Assembly (NCBI RefSeq): GCF_018263855.1
Contig: NZ_CP073318.1
Location: 5,518,001-5,582,000 of the forward strand
Length of the DNA stretch: 64,000 bases
DNA from: Kutzneria sp. CA-103260
GTDB taxonomy: Bacteria > Actinomycetota > Actinomycetes > Mycobacteriales > Pseudonocardiaceae
Direction: 5' to 3'
The position numbers and the translations under genes were made by a program. Below the pieces are notes generated by a model. That model worked only from the letters and a program-made list of their open reading frames with translations. It did no database searches and was not told where the DNA came from. Positions 9,179 to 18,344 of this stretch are shown piece by piece. The first letter of the stretch is position 1, and each line of letters opens with the position of its first letter.

Positions 9179-11317
9179 TCAGGCGGTTCGGCGGACGACG
9201 ATGTCGGTCCGCGTCAGCACTTCCGAGTGTTCCTCATCTTGGCGGCTCATGCGGCTCAGGACGTGCAGGGCGGCCGAGCGGCCGTCGTCGTCGCAGCGGG
9301 CGGTGGCGGCGTGCTGGCATTCGACGACGGGCCGGCCCAGCATGTCGAGGACGTAGCTCTCGCCGAGGTGGTCGCCGACCTCGTGCAGGACGGACCGCAC
9401 GTGCTCCAGCTGCGAGCGGGCCTCGTCCGCGTGGCCCAGCCGACGGCCGAGCTCGGCCTGGTGGGCGATGGCCACGGCGCCGGCCCAGCGGTCGCCGAGA
9501 TCGGCGAAGATCTCGACTGCCTCGGCCAGCAGGCGCGGCGCGGCCACGTGCTGGCCGAGCTCGGCCGCGACGGTGCCGAGGCCGAGCAGGCTCCAGGCCT
9601 GGCCCGCCCGGTCGCCGATGCGGCAGCGGATGGCCAGCGCGGCGTCGAAGTACTCCCGGGCCCGCTCGAACCGCCGCAGGTCGAGCCAGCCGTGGCCGAG
9701 GTTGTGCAGCATGCACGCGTGGCCGGCGTCGTCACCGAGGTCACGGGCCTGGACCCGGCCGACCTCGTTCATCTCCAGCCACGTCGGCGAGGCCCCACGC
9801 CGGCAGTAGTGGTCCCACATGGCGATCGGCAGCTGGTAGGCGAACTCCGGGAAGCCCCAGTCGGCGGCGGTCCGGACAATCGCGGTCAGCGCCGCCAGCT
9901 CCTCGTCGCACCAGGACGCGGCCCCGGCCCGCGACTCGACCGCCACCAACCGCTCCCGGCTGGCCGCCAGCGGGGAGCGCCGCCGGTACGGCGCCATGGC
10001 CTGGTTCGCCGCCGAAGCCATGGCCAGGCACCACAGCAACAGCCGGCGCTGGGCGGCGCGACGGTCGGTCTCCCGCTCGTCGACGTGCGCGCGCTCCAGG
10101 GCGTAGGCCCGGGTCAGCTCATGGAACTGGTAGCGGTCGCGCGGCGTCCGCTCCAGCAGGTGCATGCTGATCAGCAGGTCCAGATGGTGCCGCGTGCGGG
10201 TGACGGACCAGCCGGCCAGCGCCGCGGCGGCGGCCACGCCGCAGTCCGGGCCGGGGTGCAGGGCCAGCAGCCGGAACATCCGCGCGGTGTCCGCGGCCAG
10301 ATAGTCGTAGGACCACGAGAAAACGACCCGCACCGCTGTCGAATCGTCCTCCGTGGCCGACAGGAAATCCAGCCGGTCACCCGCAGATTCGAGATCGAGA
10401 ACCAGATCCGCCAGCGTCCGGTGATCATTCCTGGCGACCCGTTCCGCGGCGACCCTCAATGCGAGCGGCAGATGAGAACACCGAATCACGAGCTCATTTG
10501 CCCACTGCCGCTCGGCGGCCACCCGGTCCTCGCCAACGATTCTGCCGATAATCGCGCCCGCATCAGCCGAATCCATCGGCTGGACCGGAACAATGACCGC
10601 GCCTTCCCTGATCACCAGCCCGGAAAGGCGACGCCGGCTCGTCAGCAGGACGACGCAGTCCGAGGCACCGGGCAGCAGCGGCCGAACATGGGCCGAGTCC
10701 TTGGCATTGTCCAGAACGATCAGCAGTCGACGCCCGGCGACAATGCTCCGATAGAGCGACGCCCGCGCGTTCTCGTCCTCCGGGATGGAACCGGCCGCGA
10801 TTCCCAATGCCAGCAGGAACTCCTTGAGCACGGTGGACGGCAGCGCCGCCGCCGTCCCGGCGTAGCCGCGCAGGTCGGCGAACAGCACGCCGTCGGGGTA
10901 CTGACCAGCGACTTCACGGGACCAGTGCAGGGCGATACTGGTCTTGCCGACCCCTGGCGACCCACACAGTGCGATCAGGATGGGACAGCTGTCGCCATTC
11001 GCCCGGGCCACCGCCTCGTCGATTCTCTCGAACTCCGCGCGCCGACCCACAAAAAAGGCGGCGCTTGCCGGCAACTGCGCCGGCCGGCGGTGGAAAATCG
11101 CCGCCAGCTCCCCGCGCGTCCCCAGCGCGCGGTCCAGCTGTTCGGCCAGATCACGGGTCGGCGCCCGTTCCCCGCGTTCGACTTTCGCCAGATGACTGTG
11201 GTCGTAGTTTGTGCGCTCGGCCAACGCCCGATACGAGACGGAACCCCGCAAACTCGAAAAAAGCCGGCGAAATGCTTCATGTTCCGAGCGTGACTTCCGC
11301 GCAGACCCAGCCGTCAT
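9179..11317 (-). CDS. XRE-type HTH / NB-ARC / TPR transcriptional regulator
   Basis: 712 residues. An N-terminal helix-turn-helix (ALAERTNYDHSHLAKVERG, residues about 30-50) is followed by a STAND ATPase core. The P-loop GSPGVGKTS lies near 118, the kinase-2 strand LLIVLDNA near 200 and the GLPLA-like LPLALRVAA near 283. A winged-helix region and C-terminal TPR helices end the protein. Proteins of this layout regulate antibiotic clusters in actinomycetes, with ATP-dependent oligomerisation switching DNA binding. The ATG at 11317 has a GGGGGG ribosome-binding sequence; the frame is open further upstream but without homology. It is the most upstream gene of the cluster strand and is likely a second cluster regulator. 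Confidence 0.85.
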   Translation of the reverse strand: MTAGSARKSRSEHEAFRRLFSSLRGSVSYRALAERTNYDHSHLAKVERGERAPTRDLAEQLDRALGTRGELAAIFHRRPAQLPASAAFFVGRRAEFERIDEAVARANGDSCPILIALCGSPGVGKTSIALHWSREVAGQYPDGVLFADLRGYAGTAAALPSTVLKEFLLALGIAAGSIPEDENARASLYRSIVAGRRLLIVLDNAKDSAHVRPLLPGASDCVVLLTSRRRLSGLVIREGAVIVPVQPMDSADAGAIIGRIVGEDRVAAERQWANELVIRCSHLPLALRVAAERVARNDHRTLADLVLDLESAGDRLDFLSATEDDSTAVRVVFSWSYDYLAADTARMFRLLALHPGPDCGVAAAAALAGWSVTRTRHHLDLLISMHLLERTPRDRYQFHELTRAYALERAHVDERETDRRAAQRRLLLWCLAMASAANQAMAPYRRRSPLAASRERLVAVESRAGAASWCDEELAALTAIVRTAADWGFPEFAYQLPIAMWDHYCRRGASPTWLEMNEVGRVQARDLGDDAGHACMLHNLGHGWLDLRRFERAREYFDAALAIRCRIGDRAGQAWSLLGLGTVAAELGQHVAAPRLLAEAVEIFADLGDRWAGAVAIAHQAELGRRLGHADEARSQLEHVRSVLHEVGDHLGESYVLDMLGRPVVECQHAATARCDDDGRSAALHVLSRMSRQDEEHSEVLTRTDIVVRRTA

Positions 11318-11439
11318 TAGCGCCCCCCGTTTGCCCCCCCTTGGTCCAGTCGGACTCGGCCATCTAACCACACGCTCCCGCGGCGGCGCAGCAAGTCGAC
11401 CGTGACTCGACAGTGTGGTCGACGCGAACATGTGGAGCG

Positions 11440-12042
11440 AGCGTTCACAATCACGCCCTTACCTCGGGCCGTCTACGTCCAGCAGCTCCTTGCCGCCTTC
11501 AACGAGAAGCACGGCCTCCAACCGCGGACCGCTACGATCATGAAGACTGCGGCGAAATCGCGCATGATTCCGACGAGCCCGTGTGGCGACTTCAGGGTGA
11601 CCAGTGGCGAGTTCGAGCCGAACGGCTCACCTGAAGTACCCGCCGTTCAGCTCCGGCACTGGCGGCCGACGTGGGACGGGCTCCTGCCGAACGATCCGTA
11701 CACCGAAGGCCACATGCCGCGACTCTGCCGCGGTTCACGTTCCACGAGGGCCGCCACACTCACTCGCCCCGGCTGGCCGCGGACGGCGTGCCCGAGGTCG
11801 CGCGCAGGGCTCGTCTCGGACAGAAGATGAAGGGCATGGGTCGGGTCTACGACCACGTGACACCGGAGATGCGCCGGCAGGCCATCGAGGTGACCGAGGC
11901 CCGGTGGCAGTCATCGCTGGCGGCGCTGCTGCCGGAGGAGCAGGCCAGGCTCGCCTCCTGGTTTCCACACGTACGAGTGATGATCGACGCGTTGCCGCGG
12001 GATGCCGTGCGAGGAGCCCATCCCCATTTTGGCCCCATTTGA
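11440..12042 (+). pseudogene. Decayed tyrosine-recombinase (integrase) next to tRNA-Val(GAC)
   Basis: Only the C-terminal catalytic region is convincing: FHEGRHTHSPRLAADGVPEV, then ARLGQKMKG and GRVYDHVTPEM. The active-site R-x-x-H and the Tyr are present, but the usual GH histidine is Gln (LGQK). The N-terminal half is scrambled and lies partly in another frame, so the gene is dead. It points at, and ends about 70 bases from, the 3' end of tRNA-Val(GAC), the normal place for an integrase of an element inserted in that tRNA. The DNA to its left, including the NRPS cluster, may therefore be island DNA. Confidence 0.7.
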
Positions 12043-12060
12043 TCTTCCCGGAACACAAAA

Positions 12061-12087
12061 AACGACCGACAAAGATCGTCGGTCGTT
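12061..12087. terminator. Perfect hairpin between integrase remnant and tRNA-Val(GAC)
   Basis: AACGACCGAC and GTCGGTCGTT form a perfect 10-bp stem with a 7-base loop, with an A run to the left and CTTG to the right, so it could work in both directions. The same order (tRNA-Val 3' end, hairpin, integrase tail) recurs at 15.1, 33.6 and 48.2 kb. Confidence 0.65.
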
Positions 12088-12111
12088 CTTGTCACCAGCG
12101 TATATAACTGG

Positions 12112-12183
<72 letters not shown>

Positions 12184-12184
12184 G

Positions 12185-12256
12185 AGGCGGAGACGGGAAT
12201 CGAACCCGTGTACAGGGCTTTGCAGGCCCTTGCCTAAGCCACTCGGCCACTCCGCC
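12185..12256 (-). tRNA. tRNA-Cys (anticodon GCA)
   Basis: The acceptor GGCGGAG pairs with CTCCGCC, and the anticodon stem AGGGC/GCCCT encloses CTGCAAA. The discriminator is U, as expected for tRNA-Cys. It is one base from tRNA-Val on the same strand, so they are probably co-transcribed. Confidence 0.97.
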
Positions 12257-12313
12257 GTTGTCCCGGATGGTACTCCGGGAACTCCGGCCCGAATGACGCG
12301 GGGCCGTTACCCG

Positions 12314-12386
12314 AGCGGACGACGAGACTCGAACTCGCGACCCTCACCTTGGCAAGGTGATGCGCTACCAACTGCGCTACGTCCGC
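12314..12386 (-). tRNA. tRNA-Gly (anticodon GCC)
   Basis: The acceptor GCGGACG pairs with CGTCCGC, and the anticodon stem TCACC/GGTGA encloses TTGCCAA. The T arm contains GAGTTCGAGTCTC and the discriminator is U. It is first in a Gly-Cys-Val tRNA string read on the minus strand. Confidence 0.97.
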
Positions 12387-12552
12387 ATGCGACTTCGGGA
12401 GTGGATCTCCGATTGTGAACCCTGGGGTTCATCTCCCGGCTGGGATCCGTTCTCCGTGGTGCTGGTGAAACCTTATCCGATGGTCCCGCTCTGGATCAAA
12501 TCGGGGGTCGACCAAGGACATCGCCGCAGGTCAGAGGGGATGTCCGGGGAGG

Positions 12553-12978
12553 TCAGCTCATGTCGTTGGAGATCAGGTGGGTGAGCGCCTGATCGACGTT
12601 GACCCAGAGGTGTTCGTTGCCGGGCACGACCACGTCGTAGGTTCTGTCCAGGAAGTCGGCCAGCTCTTCGGAGGCGGCCTCGAAGGTGGCGTGCCCGGAC
12701 GGCGAGTTGAGCTCGATCACCACGACCTCGGGGTCGTCGGTGGCCGGCTTGATCCGCACGTCGCCGTCACCGGCCTCGGCGATCAGACCGTCGGCGAGCA
12801 GATCGCGGGCGTACACCCACTCCACCCAACCGGCGCGCCCGGTGCGGAAGGCGGCGACCACGGCATAGGGGTCGCGGGTGTCGTAGCGGAGCTCCACCTG
12901 CACGGGCACCGCGGGCGTGCGCGGGGCGAGCAGGTCGAACACCGCGGTCGAGCGGAGCGTCACATGGTCGTTGCGCAT
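12553..12978 (-). CDS. SsgA/SsgB-like sporulation and cell-division regulator
   Basis: 141 residues, the normal length for an SsgA-like protein. Diagnostic stretches are VELRYDTRDPYAVVAAF, WVEWVYARDLLADGL and ELNSPSGHATFEA. These cytoplasmic proteins occur in morphologically complex actinomycetes and help to place septa and direct peptidoglycan synthesis during sporulation. It sits between the tRNA string and the sigma factor, divergent from the latter. This supports a core chromosomal origin for the 12.1-15.1 kb segment. Confidence 0.9.
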   Translation of the reverse strand: MRNDHVTLRSTAVFDLLAPRTPAVPVQVELRYDTRDPYAVVAAFRTGRAGWVEWVYARDLLADGLIAEAGDGDVRIKPATDDPEVVVIELNSPSGHATFEAASEELADFLDRTYDVVVPGNEHLWVNVDQALTHLISNDMS

Positions 12979-13218
12979 CGTCGTTACCCTTCTGCTCCCT
13001 TCCCGGCCAGCAAACGACCGAGCTCCTCAGTTGTGACGCCGAAGTGAGGAACACCGCTCGCGGAGACGACCGACTTCACCCGTCCGGGCCAGACTTGTGC
13101 CCCTGAGCGACCGGCCAACCACGCTCCGTGCACCCTGTGGTTCGGCGACCCCCATCTTGCTGGGTTTAACCTGAACCCGGTACCGCATGTTGCGCGAATG
13201 TTGGACGTGAGGATTTCC

Positions 13219-13854
13219 GTGGTGGCTGACGTGCCCGTCCCACCGGCCAGGTCCACCGCGGCCGACGCCGATCTGGTCGGCCGCGTCGCGAACGGCGACC
13301 AGGCGGCGTTCGCCGAGCTCTACGACCGGCACTGCCGGCCGGCGTACTCGCTGGCCAGGCGGGTGTGCGTGGACCCGGAGTTCGCCGAGGACGTGGTGCA
13401 GGAGGCCTTCCTCGCGTTCTGGCGCGACCCGCGACGCTTCGACCCGAGCCGCGGCGGCTTCGCGACCTGGCTGCTAACCCTGGTGCACCACCGCGCCGTC
13501 GACGCGGTGCGGCGGGAGGCGGTGCGGCGCCGAAAGACCGTGCCCGGCGCCGACGAGGTGGCCGAACGGCTGGTGCCGCCCGGCCCCGGCGCCGACGTCC
13601 AGGCGCTGCTCGGTGTCGTCGGCGGCCAGGTGCGGGAGGCGCTCGGGCTGCTCCCCGACGAGCAGCGCCAAGTGATCGCGCTGGCCTATTTCGGCGGCTA
13701 CACCCAGTGCGAGGTGTCCGCGCTGACCGGCGTGCCGCTCGGCACCGTCAAGTCGCGGACCTTCGCCGGATTCAGGCGGCTGCGGGGGCTGCTGTCGTCG
13801 CTGCTGGGCGACGGAGACGGGACGACCGACGTGCGGACGGGGGCACAGCGGTGA
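13219..13854 (+). CDS. ECF RNA polymerase sigma factor
   Basis: 211 residues. Region 2 shows FAELYDRHCRPAYSLARRV, the AEDVVQEAFLAFWR motif and FATWLLTLVHHRAVDAVRR. Region 4 shows LPDEQRQVIALAYFGGYTQ and VPLGTVKSR. I prefer the GTG at 13219, preceded by GTGAGGA at good spacing; an in-frame ATG at 13198 would add seven residues. The stop overlaps the anti-sigma start by four bases (GTGA), so the pair is coupled. No recognisable autoregulatory promoter was found upstream. Confidence 0.9.
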   Translation: MVADVPVPPARSTAADADLVGRVANGDQAAFAELYDRHCRPAYSLARRVCVDPEFAEDVVQEAFLAFWRDPRRFDPSRGGFATWLLTLVHHRAVDAVRREAVRRRKTVPGADEVAERLVPPGPGADVQALLGVVGGQVREALGLLPDEQRQVIALAYFGGYTQCEVSALTGVPLGTVKSRTFAGFRRLRGLLSSLLGDGDGTTDVRTGAQR

Positions 13855-14648
13855 ACACGCCGCGAGAGGACGGGCGCTGTCCGAACGAGGAACTGGCCGT
13901 CGGCTGGGCGCTGCGGGCCCTGGAACCCGACGACGAGCAGGCGCTGCGAGCCCACCTGCCCGGCTGCCCCGTGTGCCAGGAAATCGTGCGCTCCACCGAA
14001 CAGGTGACCGCGCTGCTGGGCGGTTCGCTGCCGCAGGAGGACCCGCCCACACGGCTGCGGCAGAAGGTCCTCGGGTCCGTCGCGCACACCCCGCAGGAGG
14101 CGTACGAACCGCTGCCGTTCCGCATCGGCTCCTCGCTGTCCACACCGTCCGACGGGCGACCCGCCGAGATCGTCGCCCTCCCACGGCCCCGCAGCCGGGT
14201 CCCGCGACTCGCCGCCGCCGCGGTCGTCCTGGTGCTCGCCGTCGCCGTCGGCGCACTCGGCTGGCAGGTGAGCAACCTCACCGGGCAGCAGCAGACCCAG
14301 TCGCAGCTGCTCGCCGTGCTCGGCGACCCCGCGATGCACCGGACCGTGCTGCGGGCCGGCGACGGGCAGGAAGCCGCCGTGCTGCTCTCCTCCCCCACCT
14401 CCGCCGCCGTCCTGCCCACCGGGCTGCGCCCCAACAACGCCGCCGACCAGACCTACGTCGTCTGGGGCCTGTCCACCGGCACCCCCATCGCGCTCAGCTC
14501 CTTCGACGTCGCCAGCAGTGCGGCCGAACTGATCAAATGGGACAATGCGGCCGCACAACACCAGAAGTTCGCCATCTCCCTCGAACCCGGCCGCGGCCTG
14601 CCGGCCAAGCCCACCGACGTCATCGCCAACGGAGAAGTGACCAACTGA
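13851..14648 (+). CDS. Zinc-finger-type anti-sigma factor with RskA-like C-terminal domain
   Basis: 265 residues. An N-terminal cytoplasmic anti-sigma domain carries an H-x3-C-x2-C motif (HLPGCPVCQE, about residue 37). One transmembrane helix follows (AAAVVLVLAVAVGALGW, about 128-144), then an extracytoplasmic RskA-like domain (YVVWGLSTGTPIALSSF). Such proteins hold the cognate sigma factor at the membrane and release it by regulated proteolysis. It is coupled to the ECF sigma gene by a GTGA overlap, so that sigma factor is its likely partner. Confidence 0.9.
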   Translation: MNTPREDGRCPNEELAVGWALRALEPDDEQALRAHLPGCPVCQEIVRSTEQVTALLGGSLPQEDPPTRLRQKVLGSVAHTPQEAYEPLPFRIGSSLSTPSDGRPAEIVALPRPRSRVPRLAAAAVVLVLAVAVGALGWQVSNLTGQQQTQSQLLAVLGDPAMHRTVLRAGDGQEAAVLLSSPTSAAVLPTGLRPNNAADQTYVVWGLSTGTPIALSSFDVASSAAELIKWDNAAAQHQKFAISLEPGRGLPAKPTDVIANGEVTN

Positions 14649-15010
14649 GCCCGCTCCGCACCGCCCGCCGCGTCGGCGTCGCCATCGGCGGCAGCGCCGT
14701 GCTGGTGTTCGGCGTCATCCTCATCCCCTACCCCGGCCCCGGCTGGCTCGTCGTCTTCGCCGGCCTCGCCATCCTCGCCACCGAATTCGCCTGGGCCGGC
14801 CGCGTCCTCGCCTACGCCCGCGCCCGCTACGACCAGTGGACCGCCTGGCTCGGCCGCCAACCCCTCCCCCTGCGCCTGCTCGTCCTCGCCGCCACCGGAC
14901 TCGTCATCCTCGCCACCCTCTGGCTGCTCGGCATGTTCTCCCTGGTAGCGGGCTGGTTCGGCATCCACCACCCGCTACTGGACCCCCCGTTTTCGCGTTT
15001 GCGGGGGTGA
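14645..15010 (+). CDS. TIGR02611-family small membrane protein, probable CTG start
   Basis: 121 residues with three hydrophobic helices (GGSAVLVFGVILIPYPGPGW, WLVVFAGLAILATEFAWAG and LLVLAATGLVILATLWLL). The PGPGW motif and order of helices match TIGR02611 proteins, whose function is unknown. No ATG or GTG lies near the family start. A CTG at 14645 overlaps the anti-sigma stop as CTGA and follows GGAGAAG at suitable spacing, so a coupled CTG start is likely. The last codons lie in a C-rich/G-rich hairpin (about 14984-15007) that may terminate the operon. Confidence 0.75.
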   Translation: MSPLRTARRVGVAIGGSAVLVFGVILIPYPGPGWLVVFAGLAILATEFAWAGRVLAYARARYDQWTAWLGRQPLPLRLLVLAATGLVILATLWLLGMFSLVAGWFGIHHPLLDPPFSRLRG

Positions 15011-15060
15011 TGTTGTAAGGTATCCACATCACCGCGAGAGCGGGGAACACAACTCCAGAG

Positions 15061-15132
15061 GGGCGATTAGCTCAGGGGGAGAGCGCTTCGTTCACACCGA
15101 AGAGGTCACTGGTTCGATCCCAGTATCGCCCA
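15061..15132 (+). tRNA. tRNA-Val (anticodon CAC), integration target
   Basis: A complete cloverleaf starts at GGGCGATTAGCTCAG. The anticodon stem CTTCG/CGAAG encloses TTCACAC, the T arm has TTCGATC, the acceptor closes with ATCGCCC and the discriminator is A. CCA is not encoded. The 3' part of this gene recurs twice downstream. Confidence 0.97.
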
Positions 15133-15133
15133 C
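15090..15133 (+). repeat. tRNA-Val(CAC) 3' repeat, copy 1 (probable attL)
   Basis: The 44 bases from the anticodon loop to the first base past the discriminator (starting GTTCACACCGAAG, ending ATCGCCCAC) recur without mismatch at 33536 and 48167. This copy is part of the intact tRNA. Identity segments of this kind at a tRNA 3' end are typical attachment cores for tyrosine-recombinase elements. Confidence 0.85.
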
Positions 15134-15139
15134 GCAGGT

Positions 15140-15173
15140 CAGGCCCTGTCCACAGTAGAGTGGACAGGGCCTG
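15140..15173. terminator. Perfect 14-bp hairpin after tRNA-Val(CAC)
   Basis: CAGGCCCTGTCCAC pairs fully with GTGGACAGGGCCTG around a six-base loop and is followed by ATTTTGTCTTTG. It can terminate the tRNA transcript and, from the other side, the integrase remnant. Confidence 0.85.
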
Positions 15174-15202
15174 ATTTTGTCTTTGCCTGACTAACTGCCT
15201 GA

Positions 15203-15432
15203 CTAAGCCGCTGAGTCGGGAAACAGTCGGTCGATCGTGTCCGACTCATCGCGGATCACCGGCCGGATCTGATGGCGGTAGACCTTCTCCGTCACCGCCG
15301 TCCCGCTATGACCGATCAGCAGCGCAATCTTCTCGACCGACAGCCCTCCGTCCGAGAGCAGTGACACGAAGCTGTGGCGTAGCTCTCGCGGTGTCCACTC
15401 CTTCGGGTTCAGCCCGGCCTGAAGGGTTTCAA
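15203..15432 (-). pseudogene. Integrase C-terminal remnant, module 1
   Basis: The tail of a tyrosine recombinase reading toward the tRNA: WTPRELRHSFVSLLSDGGLS, then LIGHSGTAVTEKVYRHQ. The R-x-x-H, G-H and Tyr residues are all present and the tail ends in a TAG. Upstream the homology stops, and a transposase gene begins about 110 bases away, so an insertion sequence probably removed the rest. It is the integrase expected for the first element at tRNA-Val(CAC). Confidence 0.8.
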
Positions 15433-15484
15433 AACTCGGCTCACCGCGCTGACCTGGCGGTTCACCTGGACCGGCGGAGTGAGT

Positions 15485-16543
15485 TCAGGCCGCTCTGTGG
15501 TACTCGTTGAGCAGCCCTCCAAGCACGGTTCGGCGATGTACCGGTCCTTCAGTTGGTGGCTGGTCATGTCTTGGACGCGGCGCTGCCAGCGCCAGCGTTC
15601 GGTGCGGCCGGTGCCGGTTGTAGTGGTCGACATACTCGTTCAGCACGGCGCGGAGATGACCTTCACCGATGATCAGCAGGCGATCGGTGCACTCGGCGCG
15701 GACGGTCCGCACCCACCGCTCGGCAAAGGCATTCGCCCTCGGTGCTCGCACCGGCGTCTTCATCACTGTCACGCCCTCCGCGGTGAACGCGTCGTCGAAA
15801 GCAGTGGTGAACTTGGTATCGCGGTCACGGATCAAGAATCGGAAGACCTGCCCACGCTCGTCGAACTGGATTAGGAGATTCCGCGCCTGCTGCGCCACCC
15901 ACGCCCCGGTCGGGTGCGCGGTCACACCCAGCACGTGGACAACCCGACTCCCGACCTCGATCACGAAGAACACGTACAGCCGACGCAGACTGACCGTGTC
16001 CACGGAGAAGAAGTCACAGGCCAACACTCCCCGCGCCTGAGCGCGAACGAAGTCGCGCCACCGGTCATCCGCCCGCCGCGGCGCCGGCCCCAACCCAGCC
16101 GCCGCCAAAATCCGACGAACCGTCGCCGCACTGACCCGGTCACCCAGGTGTCGCAGTTCACCCACGATGCGCTGATAGCCCCAGCGCGGATTCTCCCGCG
16201 CAAGCCTCTCCACCAGCGCCACCACACCGGGATCGGTCGGCGGCCGACCACCCCGTCGCGGGTAGGTCCACTTCCGGGCCACCAACCGGCGATGCCATCT
16301 CAGCAGCGTGCCCGGCGTCACCAACCGATGCGACCGCAGGAGGCGCGGTAACGCACGCGCCAAGCCGGACAGGATCGCCCGATCCGCCCAGGACATTCGC
16401 GGCCGGTCCGCCCCACGACGCAACACTGCGACCTCATGCCGCAAGACCAAGATCTCCACATCCTTGGCCACCGAGGACCGGGTGAGCAGGCTCAGCCAAG
16501 CCACAAGCTGACAGAAGATCATATACAGCAGCCGCAAGATCAC
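15485..16543 (-). mobile_element. Transposase with integrase core (rve) domain, apparently intact
   Basis: 352 residues. An N-terminal helical, DNA-binding part (LLRWHRRLVARKWTYPRR) precedes an RNase-H-like DDE core. Candidate acidic residues are the Asp in CDFFSVDTV, the Asp in RDRDTKF and the Glu in AERWVRTVRAEC. The tail GGLLNEYHRAA recurs in fragments of the same family at 25.7 and 48.5 kb. I could not define terminal inverted repeats by eye. It has probably cut off the adjacent integrase. Confidence 0.85.
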
Positions 16544-16649
16544 GGTCGATGATCATCCACGACTGGCTGACCACACGAAACAGCAGGTCAACACCACGCG
16601 TGAGTAATGAAACCCCACAGGCACAGGCCTCTGGGCCGAACCGTCATGA

Positions 16650-17375
16650 CTAGTCACCGCCATCGTCCCCCGACCGCCTGGTCAAGAACCACAACAACGA
16701 GGCGAGGCTCTCGCTGGTCTCCCGCAGCGGCTCGGGCACGGATTCCACCACCCACATCCAGCGAGCCCGGTTCCGCTCGCGGATGGATTTGATGAGATCC
16801 GACCTCCGCGGGTCCCTCTTCAGCGAAATCCGCAGGCCCCTGTGCAGGTCGCCGCGGACCACCAGGTCGGACAGAAACAGCATGTGCCCGTCCAGGCGAC
16901 GTTCCCCGCCGGTGGCCAGGCGAACCTCGTCGATCAACCCGTTCCGCACGGTCGGGTCCGGGTAGTACCGCTCCCGCCGGAACAGCCCCCTGACCGGCAC
17001 CTGCCGGACCAGACCGCGCGCGACGAGCGCGTCGCGATGCAAGGCGAACGCGTCGCGCCGGCGCCGCCGCCGCAACAACTTGGACACCGCCACCGTCTCG
17101 CCCGTGTGCACGAGTTCGGCCAGCAGCTCGTCGGCCCAGGCCAGGCCAACAGGAGCGGCGTCGACCAGTTCGATCTTCGCCGCGCTCGGGGCGGACCCTT
17201 TCAGGCCGAACACCGTGAAGTTGTGCGGCCGGATCAGCAGCTTGCCGCGCAACGCAAGCTCGCCGAGTTCCGCCAACGCGCAGCCGGCCATGGCCTGGCC
17301 GTAGTCGATCGCCTTGCCGGTATCGGCGAGCGAGAGCAACGCGAATTCCTCAGGCAGCGTCAGCGCGCCAACCAT
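16650..17375 (-). CDS. GPP34 (Golgi phosphoprotein 3-like) family protein, copy 1
   Basis: 241 residues. The opening LTLPEEFALLSLADTGK and the following helical repeats (GCALAELGELALRGKLLI, YPDPTVRNGLIDEVR) are typical of the GPP34 family. Eukaryotic members bind phosphatidylinositol 4-phosphate; bacterial members are common in actinomycetes and their role is unknown. A paralogue lies at 24885 on the opposite strand. The two share GGAGGAC/GGAAGGAC ribosome-binding sequences and a conserved upstream CCTCGATACAGG, so they descend from one duplication. Confidence 0.85.
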   Translation of the reverse strand: MVGALTLPEEFALLSLADTGKAIDYGQAMAGCALAELGELALRGKLLIRPHNFTVFGLKGSAPSAAKIELVDAAPVGLAWADELLAELVHTGETVAVSKLLRRRRRRDAFALHRDALVARGLVRQVPVRGLFRRERYYPDPTVRNGLIDEVRLATGGERRLDGHMLFLSDLVVRGDLHRGLRISLKRDPRRSDLIKSIRERNRARWMWVVESVPEPLRETSESLASLLWFLTRRSGDDGGD

Positions 17376-17520
17376 GTGTCCGTCCTCCCCAGACGCGAGC
17401 CTGTATCGAGGTTACGGTGAGGCCGCCGACCGGCAACCGTGGCCGGAGGACCGCGCGAGCAGCAGGTCGGGGTCCTCATCGGATGGTCCACATTTGCGGT
17501 TGATCAGGCCTGTCGCGGCG

Positions 17521-18327
17521 TCATAGCGTGGGTAGAAGTCCTCCGTCGAGCGAGATGGCGACGCCAGTGAGATATGAGGCGCGCGGCGAGGCAAGGAACG
17601 CGATCAGCTCGGCGGCCTCGCGCGGTTGCCCGGGGCGGCCGATCGGCGCGGCCAGGCGTTGATGGAATTCCGCACGGACGGCGTCGAGATCGCGGCCGGT
17701 CCGCTCCGCCGCCCGCACGAGGCTGGCTTCGACGGCGTCGGTCTCGATCACGCCCGGCATGACCGCGGTGACGCGGACGCCGTACGGACCGCAGGCAGTG
17801 GCCAGGCTCTTGCTGTAGCAATTGAGGGCGGCCTTGGCGGCGGCGTAGGGGACGCCGTTGGCCTGCGGGAAGCGGGCCGCGTTGGAGGAGACGTGCACGA
17901 CGCTCCCACTGCCTTGAGCGGTCATGTGCGGGACCAGAGCCCGGTCGAGCCGGATCACCGAGAGCAGGTTGGCCTCGAGATTCGCGTGCCAGTCGTTGTC
18001 CGTGGCGGCGAGGACGCCGTCGGGGACCTGCGTGTTGCCGCCGGCGTTGTCGACGAGCACGTCGATGCCGCCGAGGTAGTCAAGCGCGGCGGCGGCTGCC
18101 ACGTGGGTGCCGTCGGGAGTCGCCAGGTCGGCGGTGATCAGGTGCACGCCGGCGGGGACGGGGGCCGACCGTCGGGCGATAGCGACCACTCGGGCGCCGG
18201 ATTCGGCCAGCAGGGCCGCGGTGGCGGCGCCGATGCCTCGTGTTCCGCCGGTGACGACGACGCGCGCGCCGGTGAACTCGAGGTCGGTGCTCAGCTCGTC
18301 GGGACTGAGCGGGGAAGTCACGGGCAT
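17521..18327 (-). CDS. Short-chain dehydrogenase/reductase
   Basis: 268 residues, classical SDR. The Rossmann motif VVTGGTRGIGAATAALLAES starts near residue 24. The NAG motif (VDNAGGN), the Ser in HVSSNAA and the active-site YAAAK follow, and the C-terminal SLDGG is present. It should be an NAD(P)-dependent oxidoreductase of unknown substrate. Direct repeats flank it: ATCGAGGTTACGGTGAGGCC near 17407 matches a sequence near 18347, and the last codons of the gene reappear at 18371-18395. Confidence 0.88.
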   Translation of the reverse strand: MPVTSPLSPDELSTDLEFTGARVVVTGGTRGIGAATAALLAESGARVVAIARRSAPVPAGVHLITADLATPDGTHVAAAAALDYLGGIDVLVDNAGGNTQVPDGVLAATDNDWHANLEANLLSVIRLDRALVPHMTAQGSGSVVHVSSNAARFPQANGVPYAAAKAALNCYSKSLATACGPYGVRVTAVMPGVIETDAVEASLVRAAERTGRDLDAVRAEFHQRLAAPIGRPGQPREAAELIAFLASPRASYLTGVAISLDGGLLPTL

Positions 18328-18344
18328 GAAGTTCCTTTACGGCT

